This document shows, piece by piece, positions 11,160 to 18,997 of a stretch of DNA of 64,000 bases (positions within the stretch are counted from its first letter, which is position 1; every line of letters begins with the position of its first letter). Below the pieces are notes generated by a model that was not told the DNA's origin, ran no database searches, and saw nothing but the letters and a program-made list of their open reading frames with translations. This DNA comes from Terriglobales bacterium (GTDB lineage: Bacteria; Acidobacteriota; Terriglobia; Terriglobales; Acidobacteriaceae). The stretch spans positions 62,001 to 126,000 of the forward strand of contig DATMAB010000017.1 in assembly GCA_035573675.1 (NCBI GenBank), read 5' to 3'. Position numbers and translations under genes: made by a program.

Positions 11160-11221
11160 GAGTTATTACCTCCTGTCAATCACATCCTCAGTAATTATAG
11201 CAAACTAGGAGATGTTGTCAA
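11160..11221 (-). promoter_or_regulatory. Consensus sigma-70 promoter with TAACTCC leader motif, minus strand
   Basis: On the minus strand, TTGACA (11216-11221), a 16-nt spacer and TATAAT (11194-11199) form a perfect consensus promoter. Downstream, the transcript would carry GGAGGT and then TAACTCCTTTGTG (the complement of GAGTTA at 11160-11165), followed by a second copy TTAACCCCTTTGGG. The same order of motifs precedes the zinc-knuckle gene at 61492-61812. No convincing gene follows here; a GTG frame after the GGAGGT codes about 52 residues with no recognisable domain. Confidence 0.6.
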
Positions 11222-11456
11222 GAGAAAAATATTTTCCGGATGACGATTTCTGGTCTTGGAACAAGAATTGGTGAGTCTAGGAACAGGGCCCCTCGCGGGG
11301 ATGGGCGTAAGTTTCACAGTATCAATGAGATGGAGGCCACGGGTTTCTGCGAGTTCCGTTTCCGGAACAAGTCCGGCCCCGAAAGGGCGTTTGGCAGTGG
11401 CCGTGGTAAGTGGGGGACGTGCAAGAACAGTTCAACGCTTCACAAGGAGCCACGAC

Positions 11457-11906
11457 ATGAATTCCGTATTGGGTGTCGTGTTTATGGTGATCCTGGTTCT
11501 GCTCGGCAGCAAATCAGGTTTTGGCGCTTGTTTCACCGTTGAGGACACGTGGATACGGTGCGCCGATCCTGACACGGGATGTTCGGACCAGATCCCGCGA
11601 AGCACCTGTGTAATCGGAGGTTCGAGCTATTGCTGGGGCAATCAAGCTTGGGGGCTGTGCTGCAACTCCGTTCAATACTCATCTGATGGGCTGTTCGGCG
11701 ACTGCGAGAGGAACGTAGGACCCAGGCCACCGCAGGGGAAACTGCTCTTCGAAGAACCTGTGATAACCGTCGTGGTGTATGCGCCTGGCTGCCAGGGACG
11801 GTTTGATGTAGTAGAAGTGCCTATGCTCTTTCTGCAAGACGCGTTCAAGCCAAGCTCCGTTGCCGTGAGGCAACGAGGCACGGATCCAATCGGCGTAGGG
11901 AGCTGA
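11457..11906 (+). CDS. Secreted cysteine-rich protein, unknown function
   Basis: 149 residues from the ATG at 11457, supported by AAGGAG 9 nt upstream. The signal peptide is MNSVLGVVFMVILVLLG... with cleavage expected near FGA-C. The mature N-terminal half holds nine cysteines, spaced as in a disulfide-rich module (ACF, RCA, GCS, TCV, YCW, LCC, DCE), and one more lies further on (APGCQG). Codon use is less GC-biased than in the neighbours. It is 11 nt upstream of the next secreted protein, so the two are probably co-transcribed. I do not recognise the family. Confidence 0.7.
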   Translation: MNSVLGVVFMVILVLLGSKSGFGACFTVEDTWIRCADPDTGCSDQIPRSTCVIGGSSYCWGNQAWGLCCNSVQYSSDGLFGDCERNVGPRPPQGKLLFEEPVITVVVYAPGCQGRFDVVEVPMLFLQDAFKPSSVAVRQRGTDPIGVGS

Positions 11907-11917
11907 GGTGGAGTCGT

Positions 11918-12976
11918 ATGCGGTACATGGCTGGATTGCTGGGAGTCTCTTGCTTGGCCGGAGTCTTGCTCTCCAGAGCACAGTCACCGGTTTCGCCTGT
12001 GGTCCCAATTGCCTCTCAGGCTGCGCCACTGAAGCTGGAGATCGTGGAGACCAGCCTGGTCGAGTCGCAACTCGGGGGGATCATGATGGACCCGCTTCAA
12101 TGTGACGGTGACGGGAATATCTACATTCGCTTTTATCAGGAGGGCGAGCGACGCGCGCCCATCAAGAAATTCGACACCCAAGGGAATCGGCAGGCGACCT
12201 TTTCGCTTGAAGCTGTTACCGAATGGGATGCGAGCGAACTTACGGCGATGTACTTTTCCGTGAACGCCAGAGGCGAGCTGCATCAGATTGCATGGTCGGA
12301 AGACTTGTACGTGCTTACGTTCAACAAGGATGGCAGCTACAAGCGAAGGGCAAAGATCGAGCCTCTGATCATACCGGCTCAAGTCGCCGAATTTGCATCG
12401 GGAGAATTCCTGATTACCGGTCGCAAATATGAAGGGAAGAGAGAGGATGGAACGAATCTCATCGAGCCCTTTACGGGCATTTTCGACAGCAGCGGGAAGC
12501 TGATCAAGCGACTCACGTTCCAGGACGACCAGGAAATTCAGAAGGCAGTGGAGCGAGGCGACAGTAACTTTGTAAACCCACTGATCCCGGGCACCAATAG
12601 GGCAATCTCCATGGGAATGGCGGTTACAGGTGAGGATGGCAACGTTTACGTGATGCGGCGGACGGTGCCAGCAGTGATCTATGCAGTGTCTTCAGCGGGG
12701 GAGGTGGTTCGGAAGCTGGCCGTGGATCCCGGAGACCCCGGGATGATGCCGTCCATCATGCAGTTGTCAAAGGGGCGGGTGGCTATTCTGTTCCGGAGCG
12801 ATGCAACGAAAGAGCAAATCGTCAAGGTTGTGGATTCACAGAGTGGAGAGGAGCTAGTTACCTACGATGCAAACTCGCTAGGGCCTACGCTTGCCTGCTA
12901 TTCCGGCGGGCAACGGTTCACCTTCTTGAGTACCCGCAAAGGACATCTATCGCTCGATCACGCCGAGCCGCGCTGA
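11918..12976 (+). CDS. Secreted beta-propeller-like protein, unknown function
   Basis: 352 residues. An N-terminal hydrophobic stretch (about 5-22) looks like a signal peptide, and the mature chain has repeated strand blocks of the type GDGNIYIRFY, NKDGSYKRR, SSGKLIKRL, EDGNVYVMRR and SAGEVVRKL, as in NHL or six-bladed propellers. No catalytic motif stands out. It follows the cysteine-rich gene by 11 nt. Base composition is lower in GC than the flanking housekeeping genes, so the pair could be a transferred unit. Confidence 0.65.
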   Translation: MRYMAGLLGVSCLAGVLLSRAQSPVSPVVPIASQAAPLKLEIVETSLVESQLGGIMMDPLQCDGDGNIYIRFYQEGERRAPIKKFDTQGNRQATFSLEAVTEWDASELTAMYFSVNARGELHQIAWSEDLYVLTFNKDGSYKRRAKIEPLIIPAQVAEFASGEFLITGRKYEGKREDGTNLIEPFTGIFDSSGKLIKRLTFQDDQEIQKAVERGDSNFVNPLIPGTNRAISMGMAVTGEDGNVYVMRRTVPAVIYAVSSAGEVVRKLAVDPGDPGMMPSIMQLSKGRVAILFRSDATKEQIVKVVDSQSGEELVTYDANSLGPTLACYSGGQRFTFLSTRKGHLSLDHAEPR

Positions 12977-13107
12977 ATTCAGGTGTCAGGTTTCAGGCTT
13001 CGAGAAGAGAAAAAGGTCGAGTCCGCGGCCTCGCAGTTCCGGGGTCGGCCGACCCTTAATCGACTTATTACTCCCACCAATGGCAGGTTTCCGGCTATCC
13101 TCGCCCC

Positions 13108-13908
13108 ATGGGCGTGCGGGTCGCGGTGCTGGCCAGCGGGAGCCGGGGGAATGCGGCGGTGGTGGCCAGCGCCCGGACCACTATCCTGGTGGACGCGGGC
13201 CTCTCCTGCCGCGAGACCTGCAAGCGCCTGCGCTCCATAGGCGAAGAGCCGGAGAAGCTGGACGCCATCCTGATCTCGCACGAACACTGCGACCACGTGG
13301 CGGGCCTGGAGGTGCTGGCGCGGAAGCTCAAGGCGCCGGTGTTCATGACCGAGATGACGCGCTCGGCGTGGCGGAGGGAGCAACGCGCGCGCGGAGGAGA
13401 GACGGAACTGGAGCGCTGGGAGCCGTTCCCGGCGGGCGCGACCTTCCACATCGGCGATATCGCCGTCACCGCCTTCACCACGCCCCATGACGCCGCCGAT
13501 CCAGTGGGCTTCACGTTTCGTATGGAAGGTATAAAAGTCGGGCTGGTGACCGATCTGGGATATGTCCCTTCCAGCGTCCGGCAGCATCTAAAGGGGTGCG
13601 ACGTGCTGCTGATGGAGTCCAATCACGACCTGGAGATGCTGCGCACGGGGCCCTATCCCTGGAGCGTGAAGCAGCGGGTGATGAGCCGGGTGGGGCACCT
13701 GTCGAATGACGCCCTCGCGGAATTCTTTGCCGGCGACTATGATGGAAGCGCCGCCTTCCTGGTGCTGGCGCATCTTTCGGAGCAGAACAACCACCCGGAA
13801 ATCGCCCGCGGGGCGGCGGAACAGGCGTTGGGTCCCCGTCGTAACCTGTTGCTGAACCGGGTGCTGCTGGCGCAGCAGGACCGGGCGATGGAGCCGATAC
13901 GGTTGTAG
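13108..13908 (+). CDS. MBL-fold metallo-hydrolase, YycJ/WalJ-like
   Basis: 266 residues. It begins with the family-typical VAVLASGSRGNAAVV followed by LVDAGLSCRE and the zinc-binding motif SHEHCDHVAG (HxHxDH). Later HDAADPVGF and ESNHD resemble the YycJ/RNase-like branch of the metallo-beta-lactamase superfamily, which includes 5'-3' exonucleases. Cytoplasmic, with no signal peptide. The first 131 nt upstream hold no clear gene. The exact substrate is unknown. Confidence 0.82.
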   Translation: MGVRVAVLASGSRGNAAVVASARTTILVDAGLSCRETCKRLRSIGEEPEKLDAILISHEHCDHVAGLEVLARKLKAPVFMTEMTRSAWRREQRARGGETELERWEPFPAGATFHIGDIAVTAFTTPHDAADPVGFTFRMEGIKVGLVTDLGYVPSSVRQHLKGCDVLLMESNHDLEMLRTGPYPWSVKQRVMSRVGHLSNDALAEFFAGDYDGSAAFLVLAHLSEQNNHPEIARGAAEQALGPRRNLLLNRVLLAQQDRAMEPIRL

Positions 13909-13966
13909 AGATTGTCGCCCTTGGGAGCGATGGGTACTTGCCGACGCCGGTGTCACGGAAGCCGAT

Positions 13967-14045
13967 TGTCATGCTGAGCGAAGCGAAGCACCCCTATGCC
14001 CAGGCGGTTCATTCCGGGGCAGGGATTCCTCGCTGCGCTCGGAAT
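13967..14045 (+). repeat. Dispersed GTCATxCTGAGCGA-type repeat, second copy
   Basis: It reads TTGTCATGCTGAGCGAAGCGA, then a variable middle, then ATTCCTCGCTGCGCTCGGAATGA. The opening words match the copy at 10837. It sits in the 172-nt gap between the metallo-hydrolase and the next gene. Confidence 0.6.
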
Positions 14046-14080
14046 GAAGCAACACCAGTGGTGGACGTGGCTGTGGACGT

Positions 14081-14518
14081 ATGAGCCAATGCACGGACCG
14101 GGTGATCGGCGAGATCCTGGCAGGCTGGAGGTATGACATCTCCGGCCTGGCGGCGGAGATGCGCGGCGACTACGAGCAGCACCTGGCCGAATGCGCGCGC
14201 TGCCGCAAGCGTCAGAAGCTGCACCGCATGATTGACGTGGGGCTGATCGTGGTGGCCACGGTCTCGGCGGTGATGTTCCTGGCGGCCTTCGGGGCCATCC
14301 GGTATTTTTCGCCGCGGCATGCCATGCTGCTGGAGATCGCGGCCTTGGCGGGCTTCGCCTTCTCGGGCATCATGTGGGTGGCGGTGGCCGTTACTACGCC
14401 GGCGCCGCTGGTGATGGTGGACGCGGCCAAGCTGGGCGCGCGCCGCCTACACGAGCGCCTGCCGGAAGAGATCCGCAGCCGGCTGCCGGAAGAACTGGAG
14501 ATGAAGCTGAAGGGGTGA
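14081..14518 (+). CDS. Small membrane protein with zf-HC2-like Cys/His motif
   Basis: 145 residues. The N-terminal part carries HLAECARCRKR (H-x3-C-x2-C), as in zinc-binding anti-sigma-like domains. Two hydrophobic segments follow at about 50-72 and 83-105, then an amphipathic charged tail (RRLHERLPEEIRSRLPEELEMKLKG). The layout resembles membrane-anchored anti-sigma factors, but no sigma-factor gene is adjacent. Identity uncertain. Confidence 0.6.
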   Translation: MSQCTDRVIGEILAGWRYDISGLAAEMRGDYEQHLAECARCRKRQKLHRMIDVGLIVVATVSAVMFLAAFGAIRYFSPRHAMLLEIAALAGFAFSGIMWVAVAVTTPAPLVMVDAAKLGARRLHERLPEEIRSRLPEELEMKLKG

Positions 14519-14527
14519 AGGTTTCTG

Positions 14528-14591
14528 CAGCGGCTAAAGCCGCTCCTTGTACGTGCCCAACGGCACGGCTAAAGCCGTGCCCTGATACGAA
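14528..14591 (+). repeat. 64-bp palindromic repeat, copy B
   Basis: Two perfect palindromes, AGCGGCTAAAGCCGCT and GGCACGGCTAAAGCCGTGCC, are joined by 17 nt and end CCTGATACGAA. It is exactly the length of copy A at 9668-9731. It lies 9 nt after the preceding stop and 13 nt before the next gene. Confidence 0.8.
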
Positions 14592-14603
14592 GCAGAGGAA
14601 CAA

Positions 14604-15005
14604 ATGATTGGTCGCGCGGCTCTTCCCACGGTGGCGGTTTTCGCGGCGGCCATGGTCCTGCTGAGCGGGACGATGGCGACCGCGGCCGCATGCCAGGCGT
14701 GGTGCGCACGGGCGGCGCAGCCCCCCGCTGCGATGCATCACGGCGGCATGGACCATCAGCACGACACGATGTCGGCAGATCTGGCGAGGTGCGCGGGCAT
14801 GTCCGCCGGGGAGTGCGCGGCGCAGATGGACGCGCGGCTGCAGCGCCGCGGTACCAGCCTGCCCGAGCCGCGCGCGGTTTCGGCCGCCCTTGCGGCGGCA
14901 GCCATTCCCCAGTCCACTCCTGCGGCGAGCGCCCAACGGGTGGCGGTCGCCGCCAGTCCACCTGACCTCGAAGGTTCTTCCACCGCTATTCCTCTGCGCA
15001 TCTAG
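14604..15005 (+). CDS. Small secreted Met/His-rich protein, probably metal-binding
   Basis: 133 residues. A signal peptide (about 1-27) is followed by Cys pairs (ACQAWCARA) and a compact Met/His cluster MHHGGMDHQHDTM, a composition that binds Cu(I)/Cu(II) in periplasmic chaperones. The rest is Ala-rich and of low complexity. It sits 97 nt upstream of a multicopper oxidase, which supports a role in copper handling. It is not a recognisable CusF or CopC; the function is inferred from composition and context. Confidence 0.6.
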   Translation: MIGRAALPTVAVFAAAMVLLSGTMATAAACQAWCARAAQPPAAMHHGGMDHQHDTMSADLARCAGMSAGECAAQMDARLQRRGTSLPEPRAVSAALAAAAIPQSTPAASAQRVAVAASPPDLEGSSTAIPLRI

Positions 15006-15101
15006 TCCGGTTTTTCTCCTTTCTTGCCGCTCGAGCCGTGGACGGTGAGCGTCCGCGGTTCTGAGTTGCTTTTCAGTTTCAGCGATCCAAGGAGCGTGGA
15101 T

Positions 15102-16505
15102 ATGAACAGCCGACGCAATTTCCTGCGCGCGGCACTGGCGCTGGGCGCCGGAGCCGCTGCCACCGCCCAAGCATTCGGGCAGCAACATCAACGTGAGGAT
15201 TCGAAAGCGCAGCCGTGGGGCACGCCACCGTCGCGGCGTGCCGCGGGCGTGCCGTTGCCGGTCGAGACGCCGGACGTGCCGCAGCTCGAGTGGAAGCTCG
15301 AGAACGGTGTGAAGGTCTTCCATCTCGTCGCCGAAGTGGTGAAGCGTGAGATCTATCCCGGGAAAGTGGTGGACCTGTGGGGCTACAACGGCAGCGTGCC
15401 CGGTCCCACCATCCAGGTGACCGAGGGCGACCGCGTGCGGCTCGTGGTGGAAAACCGCTTGCCCGAGCCCACCTCGATGCACTGGCACGGGTTCGAGATC
15501 CCGGTGGAAATGGACGGCATGCCTGGCATCAGCCAGCCGCTGATCCATCCCGGAGAGACGTTCGTGTACGAGTTCACGCTGCGCCAGGCGGGAACCTTCT
15601 TCTACCACTCGCACATGAGCATGCAGGAAATGATGGGCATGATCGGGCTGTTCATCATGCATCCGAAGGAGGCGTGGCGGCCGCGGGTGGACCGCGACTT
15701 CGGCTTCGTGCTGCAGGAGTTCGCCATCCTGCCCAACGCGACCGTGCCCAACTCGCTGTCGATGGAGTTCAACTGGCTGACCATGAACGGCAAGGCGGCG
15801 CCGGCGACCACGCCTATCCTGGTGAAGCGCGGAGAGCGCGTGCGGCTGCGTTTCGTGAACCTGGGCATGGACCATCACCCCATCCACGTGCACGGACACA
15901 CGTTCGTGGTGACGGGCTCGGAAGCGGGCCGGCAGCCGGAATCGCTCTGGGGCCCGAAGAACACCACGCTGGTGGGCGTGGCCGAAGCCACCGACGTGGA
16001 GTTCGTCGCGGACAATCCCGGCGACTGGATGGTGCACTGCCACCTGCCGCACCACATGATGAACCAGATGGCGTCCATGACCGGGCCGCTGTGGACGTTC
16101 AACGGCATGGCCGCGGGGCTGAGCATGGAAGACGGCATGGGCCTGCTGCGCCAGGGACATGCTACGTCGGAGAGCTTCGGTCCCAGCCTGGGACGCGGCA
16201 TGGGCTTCGGCTCGGACCACGAGCGCGCCACTACCGACCTGCCCTTGCAGCAGGCGCACGCGCATCACGGCGGCGGACTGTGGAAGGTGGCGCCGGGCGC
16301 GAACCAGGTGCCGGGATTCCCGCAGGACCACTTTCCGGTGCTCGACGAGCTGGTGGCCAAGCCCGAAACCTACGGGCTGGCGAAAGGGTGGTCGGGCGCC
16401 ATGATGGGCATGATGACGCTGCTGCGCGTGCTCGAGCCGGAAATGTACGACAAGATCCAGGCGCTCAAGCGCGAACCGGCGCGTGAAGAACACAAGCACG
16501 GATGA
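15102..16505 (+). CDS. Two-domain multicopper oxidase, Tat-exported
   Basis: 467 residues from the ATG at 15102 (AAGGAG 7 nt upstream). A Tat signal SRRNFLRAAL opens the protein. Copper ligands are HWHG (127-130), HSH (169-171), HPIHVHGH (259-266) and HCHLPHHMMNQM (312-323). Only about 90 residues separate the first and second pairs, so there appear to be two cupredoxin domains, not the three of CopA/CueO. The last ~140 residues are a Met/His-rich extension. It is likely a periplasmic cuprous oxidase or laccase, grouped with a Met/His protein and a TolC-like channel. Confidence 0.85.
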   Translation: MNSRRNFLRAALALGAGAAATAQAFGQQHQREDSKAQPWGTPPSRRAAGVPLPVETPDVPQLEWKLENGVKVFHLVAEVVKREIYPGKVVDLWGYNGSVPGPTIQVTEGDRVRLVVENRLPEPTSMHWHGFEIPVEMDGMPGISQPLIHPGETFVYEFTLRQAGTFFYHSHMSMQEMMGMIGLFIMHPKEAWRPRVDRDFGFVLQEFAILPNATVPNSLSMEFNWLTMNGKAAPATTPILVKRGERVRLRFVNLGMDHHPIHVHGHTFVVTGSEAGRQPESLWGPKNTTLVGVAEATDVEFVADNPGDWMVHCHLPHHMMNQMASMTGPLWTFNGMAAGLSMEDGMGLLRQGHATSESFGPSLGRGMGFGSDHERATTDLPLQQAHAHHGGGLWKVAPGANQVPGFPQDHFPVLDELVAKPETYGLAKGWSGAMMGMMTLLRVLEPEMYDKIQALKREPAREEHKHG

Positions 16506-16518
16506 GGCGGCGTTTCCA

Positions 16519-16573
16519 GCAAACGGAGGCGAGACGCCTCCGCGACAGCCGGCGAGGACGCCGGCGCTACGAG
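16519..16573 (+). repeat. GC-rich dispersed palindromic repeat
   Basis: Between the oxidase and TolC-like genes lie GGAGGCGAGACGCCTCC (inverted repeat) and GCCGGCGAGGACGCCGGCGC (second inverted repeat), a double-hairpin layout like the other REP-type repeats here. It occupies the 79-nt gap and could also attenuate transcription. Confidence 0.55.
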
Positions 16574-16584
16574 AAGAGGAAGCC

Positions 16585-18000
16585 ATGAGAGAGAACACTT
16601 TGTTTCGAGTCCTGCTGGTGGCGGTGATGGCCTTGCCCGCCGGAGTTCGCGCCCAGGAACCCGCTCCGGCGGGACAGCATGCACGGCATCAGCCCAGCGC
16701 GCCGAAGGCGACGCAGGCGCCGGAGGCGGAAGAAAGCGGTCCGGCGCTGACGCTGGAAGAACTGGAGCGCATGGCGCTGGCCAACAATCCCACGCTCAAG
16801 CAGGCGAGTGCTGAAGTGCGCGTGGCTGCGGGACGCGCGAAACAGGCGGGCCTGTATCCCAACCCGACCGTGGGATATCTCGGGGAGGAGATTCGCGGCG
16901 GGCGCTCGCGTGGCGGCCAGCAGGGATTCTTCATCGAGCAGCCTATCGTGCTGGGCGGCAAGCTGAAGCGGAGTCGCCAGGTCTTCGAGCAGGAGCGCGT
17001 GCAGGCGGAGGCTGAGTCGGAAGAACAGCGTCTGCGAGTGATGAACGCGGTGCGCATGCTGTATTTCCACTCGCTGGCGGCGCAGGAGTCCGTGGCCGTG
17101 CGCCGCAAGCTGGCGCGGCTGGCGGCGGAGGCGGTAGAGGTCTCGCGGCAACTGCATAACGTGGGCCAGGCCGACCAGCCGGACGTCCTGCAGGCGGAGA
17201 TTGAGGCGCAGCGGGCCGAACTGATGCTGATCGAGACGGAAAACCGGCGCCAGCATGCGTGGACGGCGCTGGCCGCGGTGGCGGGCAATCCGCAGCTTCC
17301 GCTTGCGCGGCTGGCCGGACGGCTGGAGGAAAACCTGCCGGACATCGCGCCCGAGCAGTACATCGAAGACCTGGTGCGCAACAGCCCGGCGGTGCGCATC
17401 GCGGAGGCGGGCGTGAGGCGCGCGGAGCTGGCGGTGGGGCGCGCGCGACGGGAGGCGGTACCGGACCTGGTCCTGCGCGGCGGGCTGCAGCAGAACCGCG
17501 AGTTGCTGGAGGCTACGGGACGTCCGGTCGGCCTGCAGGGATTCGCGGAGATCGGCGTGCAGTTGAAGCTGTTCGACCGCAACCAGGGCGGCGTGGAGTC
17601 GGCGCGCGCGGAACTGGAACGCGCGCAGGCCGAAGCGCGGCGCGTGGAGCTGGTGCTGCGCGAACGCTCGGCCGCACTGCTGCGCAGCTACCGAGATGCC
17701 CGCGCGATGGCGGAGCGCTACCGGGCGCAGATGATCCCGCGGGCGCAGCGAGCGTACGAGCTGTACCTGGCCAAGTACCAGGAGGTGGCAGCGGCGTATC
17801 CGCAGGTGCTGATCGCGCAACGGACGCTCTTCCAGTTGCAGACCGATTACATCGAGGCGCTGGAGGCGCTGCAGACCAGCTCGATCGCGCTGCGCGGGTA
17901 TCTGCTGACCGACGGACTGGAAGCTCCGGCGCGGGCGGGCGAGATGGACCTGCCGGTACGCGAGATCAACATCCCGATGGCAAGGCCGATGGAAAAGTAG
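16585..18000 (+). CDS. TolC-family outer-membrane efflux protein
   Basis: 471 residues from the ATG at 16585, which begins a signal peptide (LFRVLLVAVMALPAGVRA). The mature part has the outer-membrane factor pattern: LTLEELERMALANNPTLKQASAEV near the start, YPNPTVGY, then long helical repeats with VGQADQPDVLQAEIEAQRAELML. Two such halves form the trimeric channel of tripartite efflux systems. Placement next to a multicopper oxidase suggests a CusC-like metal efflux role, yet no RND pump or membrane-fusion protein lies in the window. Confidence 0.83.
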   Translation: MRENTLFRVLLVAVMALPAGVRAQEPAPAGQHARHQPSAPKATQAPEAEESGPALTLEELERMALANNPTLKQASAEVRVAAGRAKQAGLYPNPTVGYLGEEIRGGRSRGGQQGFFIEQPIVLGGKLKRSRQVFEQERVQAEAESEEQRLRVMNAVRMLYFHSLAAQESVAVRRKLARLAAEAVEVSRQLHNVGQADQPDVLQAEIEAQRAELMLIETENRRQHAWTALAAVAGNPQLPLARLAGRLEENLPDIAPEQYIEDLVRNSPAVRIAEAGVRRAELAVGRARREAVPDLVLRGGLQQNRELLEATGRPVGLQGFAEIGVQLKLFDRNQGGVESARAELERAQAEARRVELVLRERSAALLRSYRDARAMAERYRAQMIPRAQRAYELYLAKYQEVAAAYPQVLIAQRTLFQLQTDYIEALEALQTSSIALRGYLLTDGLEAPARAGEMDLPVREINIPMARPMEK

Positions 18001-18045
18001 CAATCAGCACGCAGCGTTCAGCAGTCGGCAGTCAGCAGAGGAACT
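18001..18045 (+). repeat. Heptanucleotide array of TCAGCAG units
   Basis: Units read TCAGCAC, GCAGCGT, TCAGCAG, TCGGCAG, TCAGCAG. It starts directly after the TolC-like stop codon and ends just before the ribosome binding site of the next gene. Same 7-nt period as the atp arrays, different unit. Confidence 0.8.
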
Positions 18046-18061
18046 CAGGAGGAGAGGGAGA

Positions 18062-18517
18062 ATGCGAAAAGTACTGTTGCTGGCAGTTCTGACCCTGAAT
18101 GGGTTGGCGTGGGCGGAGAAAACGCCTGAGCCGGAAGTCCGCGCGGTCATCGAGCAGTTCGAGCGCGGACTGGCCGAGCGCGACCTGGCGAAGATCGAGC
18201 CGTTGATGGCGGAGGATCTGGTGGCGTTTGAGAACGGCCACCGTAATGACGGCTGGGCGGACTTCCGCGACCATCATTTGGTGCCGGAGATGAAGGAGCC
18301 GGCGCCGCCGATGAAAAGCGAACTCGTGCGTCTGGCGGGGACGCCGCAGATGGGATGGGGCTATACCAGGACCACGATGACGCTCACACGCAAGTCGGGG
18401 GAGAAGGTCGAGGCAACGCTGTGGTCCGTATATGTGCTCGAAAAGAGAGGAGGCGGATGGAAGATCGTCGCGCTCGACTGGAGCTTCTGGGCGCCGCGAC
18501 CGTCCTCTTCCAAGTAG
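18062..18517 (+). CDS. Secreted SnoaL/DUF4440-like protein
   Basis: 151 residues with a short signal peptide (KVLLLAVLTLNGLAWA). The mature part follows the NTF2-like pattern of DUF4440: a long N-terminal helix (VRAVIEQFERGLAERDLAKIEPLMAEDLV), a middle block WADFRDHHLVPEM, then strands ending RGGGWKIVALDWSFW. Such domains often act as small-molecule pockets; no catalytic role is evident. GGAGAGGGAGA provides the ribosome binding site. It belongs to the copper-type cluster by position only. Confidence 0.72.
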   Translation: MRKVLLLAVLTLNGLAWAEKTPEPEVRAVIEQFERGLAERDLAKIEPLMAEDLVAFENGHRNDGWADFRDHHLVPEMKEPAPPMKSELVRLAGTPQMGWGYTRTTMTLTRKSGEKVEATLWSVYVLEKRGGGWKIVALDWSFWAPRPSSSK

Positions 18518-18575
18518 CGGAAGCGCGGCGCGAGAGATGGCCGGGCACGATGCCGCGCGACGCAGGAGGACCGAC

Positions 18576-18995
18576 ATGATCGGCCAGTATCGGGAAGTGC
18601 TCTATGGCCTCGCCTTCGGCCTGGGTGCTTCGGCCATCGACATCGCCATGCACGTTCACCTTGAGAGCCATTCGGTTCAGGAAGAAGTCACGGGCCCGCA
18701 CGCCTGGATCACGCTGGCGTACCGCGGGATGTTCATCGTGTTCGGGCTGGCAGTGGGCTGGCTGCTGTGGAAGAAGAGCCAGCGCGAACGTGAGTTCCGG
18801 AACTTGTCCGAGCTGCTGAAGCGCTTGCGGCGGGAAGTCGGCGCGCCTGCCGTGTTAATGCACGCGAACCTGCAACTCCTGCTCACGCGCGACGACCTGC
18901 GTCCGTCCGGCGAAGCAGAAAAGATCGTGCGCTTTCTTTACGAGCAGTCGCAGCATATCCAGTCCGCCATCAAGGGCGCGCCCGAGGTCGGATAA
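18576..18995 (+). CDS. Small two-pass membrane protein, unknown function
   Basis: 139 residues from the ATG at 18576, chosen for the strong GCAGGAGGA 5 nt upstream. Hydrophobic segments lie near residues 7-27 and 45-68, followed by a cytoplasmic, helix-rich tail with many charged residues. No family recognised. It ends 2 nt before the convergent pyrD stop, so both transcripts must terminate within or beyond each other's genes. Confidence 0.65.
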   Translation: MIGQYREVLYGLAFGLGASAIDIAMHVHLESHSVQEEVTGPHAWITLAYRGMFIVFGLAVGWLLWKKSQREREFRNLSELLKRLRREVGAPAVLMHANLQLLLTRDDLRPSGEAEKIVRFLYEQSQHIQSAIKGAPEVG

Positions 18996-18997
18996 AG

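Larger units (their letters stand above)
10745..11456. other. 712-base gene-poor region with repeats and a minus-strand promoter module
   Basis: In order it holds a 12-unit heptad array (10750-10826), a GTCATCCTGAGCGAG-type repeat (10837-10912), low-confidence minus-strand ORFs of about 60 codons (10818-11000 and 10997-11179), a tandem TTTGGGCxCAAAGG motif (11115-11160), and the consensus promoter at 11194-11221. GC drops after about 11160. Confidence 0.6.

Noticed and set aside
10818-11179. Two ~60-codon minus-strand ORFs downstream of the 11-kb promoter
   Set aside because: They translate through dispersed repeat sequence, start with GTG or TTG and have no domain. Kept only as part of the promoter-module finding.
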